This document shows positions 14,516-17,529 of a stretch of 17,529 bases of DNA, one piece after another. Within the stretch, counting starts at the first letter, position 1. Every line of letters starts with the position of its first letter. The translations under genes and the position numbers were made by a program. Below the pieces are notes generated by a model. That model did no database searches. It was not told the origin of the DNA and saw only the letters and a list, made by a program, of their open reading frames with translations. The DNA comes from Verrucomicrobia bacterium UBA3750 (GTDB lineage: Bacteria; Verrucomicrobiota; Kiritimatiellia; RFP12; UBA1067), in assembly GCA_002371755.1 (NCBI GenBank), contig DFGM01000164.1, positions 1 through 17,529 on the forward strand, written 5' to 3'.

Positions 14516-15855
14516 TCCGCGCCGAGGCAAATGCCGTTCTTGAGAATGTCGGAGGCGTCGAGCGCGTAGGCGGGGTCGATCTCCACGGTGAGGCCGTCAG
14601 CCACGGTGACGCCGGCTTCGGAGAGCCATTTGCGCCACTTATTCTGCATGTCCGCCTTGCATGTGGCGGGCGAGTCGCTGCCTTCGGCGTTCTTCACGGG
14701 CGAGAACTCTTCCTTCTGGTCGAAGGCGAGGAACGCTGCTTTCTTCGCGTTGGGGAGAATGTCGAAGATGAACTTCTCGAACTTGTAGCCGTTGGGTGCG
14801 TCGGGCTTGACTACCTTTCCCTTGGCGTCGACGAAGGGAATCTTCTTGAACGCGAGGTGGAGGGGCATCGCCTTGCTGGCTTCCTTGTCGAGGAACGCGC
14901 GGTCGAACACGTGGATCGCCGGAGAGCCGTACTTGAAGTAGAGCTCGCCCTTGCCGTCCTTGCGCTCGCACTGTTCCCTGGTCATTTCGGTGTATTCGAC
15001 CATGCGGAAGGAGTCGCCGAACTTCATGGGCATGCCGACCTTCTCGAAGGGGTCGCGCTTTGCGCAGAGCTTGAGCGAATAGTCGCTCTTCTCCAGCACG
15101 TGGTAGCCGATGAAGGCGGGGTCTGCGATTTCGACGAGAGGATTGTCCACCTGGAAGAAGAATACGCTCTTGATGCCGCGCTTCTTCATGTCGGCGAGAG
15201 CGCCGGAACGCTTGAGGGCGGCGAGAAGGCCGCCGTGGCCGTCCGGGCTCATGAAGACGTGGCCGGGTTGGTCGAGGATGATCTTCCCTTCCTTCGTCAT
15301 GCCGGGCCACATGCCCTGCGTGAAGAAGAAGACGTCTTTTTTGTCGAGCCCGAAATATTTGTTCTCTTCGAAGCAGGCCTTTGTGGCCGCATCGTTCATC
15401 TCGCTCGTCATCACGTAGAAGGGGATGGTCTTGCCGTATCTGAGCGAGCGGGCGAGAATCTTGCGTGCGTGGAAGTAGAAGAGAGGAGCATCGGTCGCAG
15501 GGCCTATCGGATAGCAGCCTTTGGGTCCTTCGTAGCCGAGGCGCGAACCCTGGCCGCCTGCGACGAGCAACGCCGCCACGCGCCCCGCCTTGAGTTCCTT
15601 CTCGCCCGCGGCGACGGCGTCTTTGAGGGCTTTGCCCTTGAGGACGGCCACCTTGGGCGCCTTGCCTTTGGAACTGTCTGGCGGTTCAGAGCCGGTCTTC
15701 AACGTCGCCGCGCACTGCGCGAGACTCTTCGGCTCGATCGTCGCAATCTGGGCGAGCAGCGCTTCGCGCTCTTTCTTGCCCAGTTTCTTCCAGTGTGCGA
15801 GGACATGCTCTTGACCGCATTTGGCGAGCATCTTGGTCGCTTCTTCGTATGTCAT
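14512..15855 (-). CDS. UAP1-type UDP-N-acetylglucosamine/UDP-sugar pyrophosphorylase
   Basis: This 447-residue enzyme of the UDPGP family makes UDP-sugar and pyrophosphate from UTP and a sugar 1-phosphate. An N-terminal helical region (1-90) precedes the nucleotide-binding LLVAGGQGSRLGYEGPKG (97-113). Next come MSPDGHGGL (202-210), QVDNPLVEIADPAFIGYH (235-252), NGYKFEKFIFD (355-365) and FSPVKNAEG (384-392). These match eukaryotic-type UDP-GlcNAc pyrophosphorylase (UAP1/AGX) better than bacterial GalU or GlmU. Bacterial members may use GlcNAc-1-P, GalNAc-1-P or glucose-1-P, so the substrate is open. The gene overlaps both neighbours by ATGA junctions (15852-15855 and 14512-14515). Its product could feed GalE or, through an unseen UDP-glucose dehydrogenase, the adjacent decarboxylase. 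Confidence 0.88.
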   Translation of the reverse strand: MTYEEATKMLAKCGQEHVLAHWKKLGKKEREALLAQIATIEPKSLAQCAATLKTGSEPPDSSKGKAPKVAVLKGKALKDAVAAGEKELKAGRVAALLVAGGQGSRLGYEGPKGCYPIGPATDAPLFYFHARKILARSLRYGKTIPFYVMTSEMNDAATKACFEENKYFGLDKKDVFFFTQGMWPGMTKEGKIILDQPGHVFMSPDGHGGLLAALKRSGALADMKKRGIKSVFFFQVDNPLVEIADPAFIGYHVLEKSDYSLKLCAKRDPFEKVGMPMKFGDSFRMVEYTEMTREQCERKDGKGELYFKYGSPAIHVFDRAFLDKEASKAMPLHLAFKKIPFVDAKGKVVKPDAPNGYKFEKFIFDILPNAKKAAFLAFDQKEEFSPVKNAEGSDSPATCKADMQNKWRKWLSEAGVTVADGLTVEIDPAYALDASDILKNGICLGAE

Positions 15856-16859
15856 TTCGATGTTTCCTTTCTGGCTTTGAAATATTCTACCGTCTTGGCG
15901 AGCCCTTCGTCCAGCGTCACTCTCGGCTCCCAGCCGAGGAGCGTCTTCGCAAGCGAGATGTCGGGCTTGCGCCGCTTCGGGTCATCGCCGGGAAGAGGCT
16001 TCAAAACGATTTTGGATTTGGATTCCGGGATAAGGGCGAGCGTCCTTTCGGCGAGTTCCTTTACCGTCCTTTCATCGGGGTTGCCGGTGTTTATGACAGG
16101 CGCGATGAAGCCGCGGGCCGAGAAAAAGGCGCGCACTTCATCTTTGCCCAGCGCCATGTATTTGCGCATTGCCTCTATGAGGTCGCTCACGAATTGGAAA
16201 GAACGCGTCTGCGAGCCGTCGCCATAGATGGTGATGTCGGCGTCGGCAAGCGCCTGGACGATGAAGTTCGACACTACGCGACCATCCTGCGGATGCATCC
16301 GCGGGCCGTAAGTATTGAATATCCTGACCATGCGTGCATCCGTGCCGTAGGTGCGGATATGGTCGCAAAGGAGTGTTTCGGCCATTCGTTTGCCTTCGTC
16401 GTAGCAACTGCGGATGCCGATGGTGTTCACGTTGCCCCAGTGCTCTTCCTTCTGGGGATGCTGCAACGGGTCGCCGTATATCTCGCTTGTGGAGGCGTGG
16501 AGAAGTTTCGCGCCGTCGCGCCGCGCGAGCGAGAGCGAGAGGAGTATTCCTTTAATAGAGGTAAGAGCCGTCCTCAAGGGGTCGGCCTGGTAGTGGACCG
16601 GGCTCGCGGGGCAGGCGAGGTTGTAGATCTCGTCAAACTTGCACGATGCGAACTCGGCTTCGGTCGCATCCCGCACATCGCGTTCCACGAACGTGAAAGC
16701 GGGATTCTCTTTGAACGAAGCGAGATTTTCAAGAGAGCCAGTCAGAAGGCTGTCCACCGCCACCACTCTGAAGCCTTCGCCGAGAAGCCTTTCGCAAAGA
16801 TGGCTGCCTATGAACCCTGCGCCGCCTGTCACCAATGCCGTCTTTTGCATTGCACTCAT
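15852..16859 (-). CDS. uxs: UDP-glucuronate decarboxylase (UDP-xylose synthase)
   Basis: This 335-residue extended short-chain dehydrogenase converts UDP-glucuronate to UDP-xylose with bound NAD+. The NAD-binding GGAGFIG is at 12-18. The family signature NLACPASPVHYQADP (80-94) is close to the UXS NLASPASPP motif. ASTSEIYGDP (122-131) holds the catalytic Thr and Glu, and CYDEGKR (152-158) contains Tyr153 and Lys157. RIFNTYGPRMHPQDGRVVSNFI (179-200) is diagnostic. Length fits bacterial UXS, with no N-terminal membrane anchor. The start at 16859 is preceded by GAAGG at a fair distance; the ATG at 16850 is an alternative. The gene follows purE by 15 bp and overlaps the pyrophosphorylase (ATGA). 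UDP-glucose dehydrogenase, which would make its substrate, is not in this window. UDP-xylose points to xylose-containing surface glycans. Confidence 0.9.
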   Translation of the reverse strand: MSAMQKTALVTGGAGFIGSHLCERLLGEGFRVVAVDSLLTGSLENLASFKENPAFTFVERDVRDATEAEFASCKFDEIYNLACPASPVHYQADPLRTALTSIKGILLSLSLARRDGAKLLHASTSEIYGDPLQHPQKEEHWGNVNTIGIRSCYDEGKRMAETLLCDHIRTYGTDARMVRIFNTYGPRMHPQDGRVVSNFIVQALADADITIYGDGSQTRSFQFVSDLIEAMRKYMALGKDEVRAFFSARGFIAPVINTGNPDERTVKELAERTLALIPESKSKIVLKPLPGDDPKRRKPDISLAKTLLGWEPRVTLDEGLAKTVEYFKARKETSK

Positions 16860-16874
16860 TCCGCTTGGCCTTCG

Positions 16875-17384
16875 TCAGGCGTTGTGGATGGCGTCGTTTG
16901 CCGCAGCGACTTTCGCCTTCAGCTTTGCCTTGTGCTCGTGGAATTTCTCCCTGAGCGCGGGGTCTGCCGTGCCGAGGATCTGAATTGCGAGAAGGGCGGC
17001 ATTCACAGGGCCTGCGCTTCCGAGGGCAACCGTCGCCACCGGTACTCCGCCCGGCATCTGCACTGTCGCATAGAGCGCGTCGAGTCCGTTCAGCGCACCG
17101 CCTGCTACAGGTATGCCGATTACGGGAAGAACCGTGCCTGCTGCAAGCACGCCTGCAAGATGCGCCGCCCCGCCTGCCGCTGCGATGATAACCTTGAGCC
17201 CGCGCGATTCTGCGCTGGAAGAATACTCGAGTGCCACTTCTGGCGTCCTGTGCGCCGATATGACGCGTGTCTCGTAGCCGACGCCGAAGCCGTCAAGCGT
17301 ATCGCATGCTTTCTTCACCAGCGGCCAATCGGAGTCGCTTCCCATCACTATCCCTATTTGCGCCGCTTTCCCGTTTTCTGACAT
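16875..17384 (-). CDS. purE: N5-carboxyaminoimidazole ribonucleotide mutase (PurE class I)
   Basis: This 169-residue enzyme converts N5-CAIR to CAIR in purine synthesis. The class I motifs are clear: MGSDSDW (14-20), SAHRTP (43-48) with the catalytic His45, AAAGGAAHL (68-76) with His75, and VQMPGGVPVATVALG (108-122). One change from the common GGAAHLPGM motif is visible: Pro is Ala (AHLAGVL). AAAGGAG (17392-17398) lies 7 nt before the ATG, and the promoter core is about 42 nt before it. purE leads the leftward operon with the UDP-glucuronate decarboxylase, the pyrophosphorylase and the helicase. The carboxyaminoimidazole synthase purK is not in the window. The N-terminal MSENGKAAQ extension is ordinary. 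Confidence 0.97.
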   Translation of the reverse strand: MSENGKAAQIGIVMGSDSDWPLVKKACDTLDGFGVGYETRVISAHRTPEVALEYSSSAESRGLKVIIAAAGGAAHLAGVLAAGTVLPVIGIPVAGGALNGLDALYATVQMPGGVPVATVALGSAGPVNAALLAIQILGTADPALREKFHEHKAKLKAKVAAANDAIHNA

Positions 17385-17426
17385 CTAAACTCTCCTTTCT
17401 CGGGCCCTAGCCCATATTCGGCGCAT

Positions 17427-17456
17427 ATTTTACCATATCTCCCCGCCCCTTGTCCA
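17427..17456 (-). promoter_or_regulatory. Promoter of the purE operon
   Basis: On the minus strand TGGACA (17451-17456) is spaced 18 nt from TAAAAT (17427-17432), and TGG precedes the -10. The 14-mer ATATTTTACCATAT (plus strand, 17425-17438) is shared with the promoters of galE and the symporter. Between it and the purE ribosome binding site, GGGCCCTAGCCC (17403-17414) can form only a 4-bp stem. Confidence 0.75.
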
Positions 17457-17490
17457 CCGGGAGAGGCCGACTAACCCATTGCGGCGCGGT

Positions 17491-17510
17491 GGCGTGGTAG
17501 GGCGTGGTAG
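17491..17510 (+). repeat. Two tandem 10-bp repeats beside palindromic element copy B
   Basis: GGCGTGGTAG occurs twice in direct succession (17491-17500, 17501-17510). As a result the GGTAGGGC leader of the following palindrome is also present twice (17496-17503 and 17506-17513). Confidence 0.7.
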
Positions 17511-17529
17511 GGCGGCGAGACCCCTCGCC
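17506..17529. repeat. Palindromic element copy B, at the window edge
   Basis: GGTAGGGC (17506-17513) is followed by GGCGAG-ACCC-CTCGCC (17514-17529), a perfect 6-bp stem. Leader and loop match copy A at 9949-9975, but the stem bases differ in a compensatory way. The window stops at the end of the arm, so the right border is not visible. Confidence 0.65.

Noticed and set aside
15884..15889. GGTAGAATAT (minus strand), a promoter-like core about 28 nt before the pyrophosphorylase gene
   Set aside because: It resembles the shared promoter, but it lies in the uxs coding region (VEYF codons) and lacks the TGG extension and a good -35.
14857..16227. A 456-residue open frame on the plus strand opposite the pyrophosphorylase
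   Set aside because: It is antisense to a gene with clear family motifs, and its own translation is low in complexity without domain signals.
15795..17381. A 528-residue open frame on the plus strand across purE and uxs
   Set aside because: It runs antisense to two clear enzymes and their junction, and its product (rich in Arg, Cys and His) has no recognisable motifs.

Overview
The window holds 15 protein-coding genes (one cut by the left edge) and no rRNA, tRNA, CRISPR array or insertion sequence that I can see. It is GC-rich and densely packed, with many stop/start overlaps. The gene families suggest a free-living or gut-type Gram-negative heterotroph. The exported GH2 glycosidase, the Kelch-mutarotase/Na+ symporter fusion and the diverged small proteins would fit the PVC group (Verrucomicrobiota, Kiritimatiellota or Lentisphaerota). 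This placement is an inference from gene content and has not been tested.

Bases 1-4224 are read rightwards: the C-terminal part of a phosphomannomutase/phosphoglucomutase, a TPR lipoprotein, a CvpA-like membrane protein, an ECF sigma factor, a one-TM protein that may be its regulator, and a ComF-type phosphoribosyltransferase. The first five overlap in series (29, 4, 11 and 17 bp), so they look like one transcription and translation unit. Bases 4267-17384 are read leftwards. The two blocks converge at 4225-4266.

In transcription order, the leftward block starts with purE, UDP-glucuronate decarboxylase, a UAP1-type UDP-sugar pyrophosphorylase and a UvrD/PcrA-type helicase. The last three are joined by ATGA overlaps. 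A second unit follows: galE, a degenerate uracil-DNA-glycosylase-like protein and a sirtuin. Then come the mutarotase/symporter fusion, guanylate kinase and the GH2 glycosidase. Several products make or interconvert nucleotide sugars (PMM/PGM, UDP-sugar pyrophosphorylase, UDP-GlcA decarboxylase, GalE), which points to envelope or exopolysaccharide synthesis. The symporter fusion and the GH2 enzyme point to glycan scavenging.

Three leftward units begin with the same promoter core, read on the minus strand as ATATGGTAAAATAT: an extended -10 (TGG-TAAAAT) located 28-42 nt before the start codon. A small palindromic element occurs three times in the same orientation: a GGGC-containing leader, a stem and a constant GACCC loop, with compensatory changes between the stems. 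Two copies are intergenic and one lies inside the linker of the uracil-DNA-glycosylase-like gene. No gene-free stretch exceeds 300 bases. The most unusual items are the palindrome family, the degenerate UDG-like gene that carries one copy, the ECF/TM-protein pair with a terpene-cyclase-like QxxDGGW motif, and the Gly/Tyr-rich tail on the helicase.
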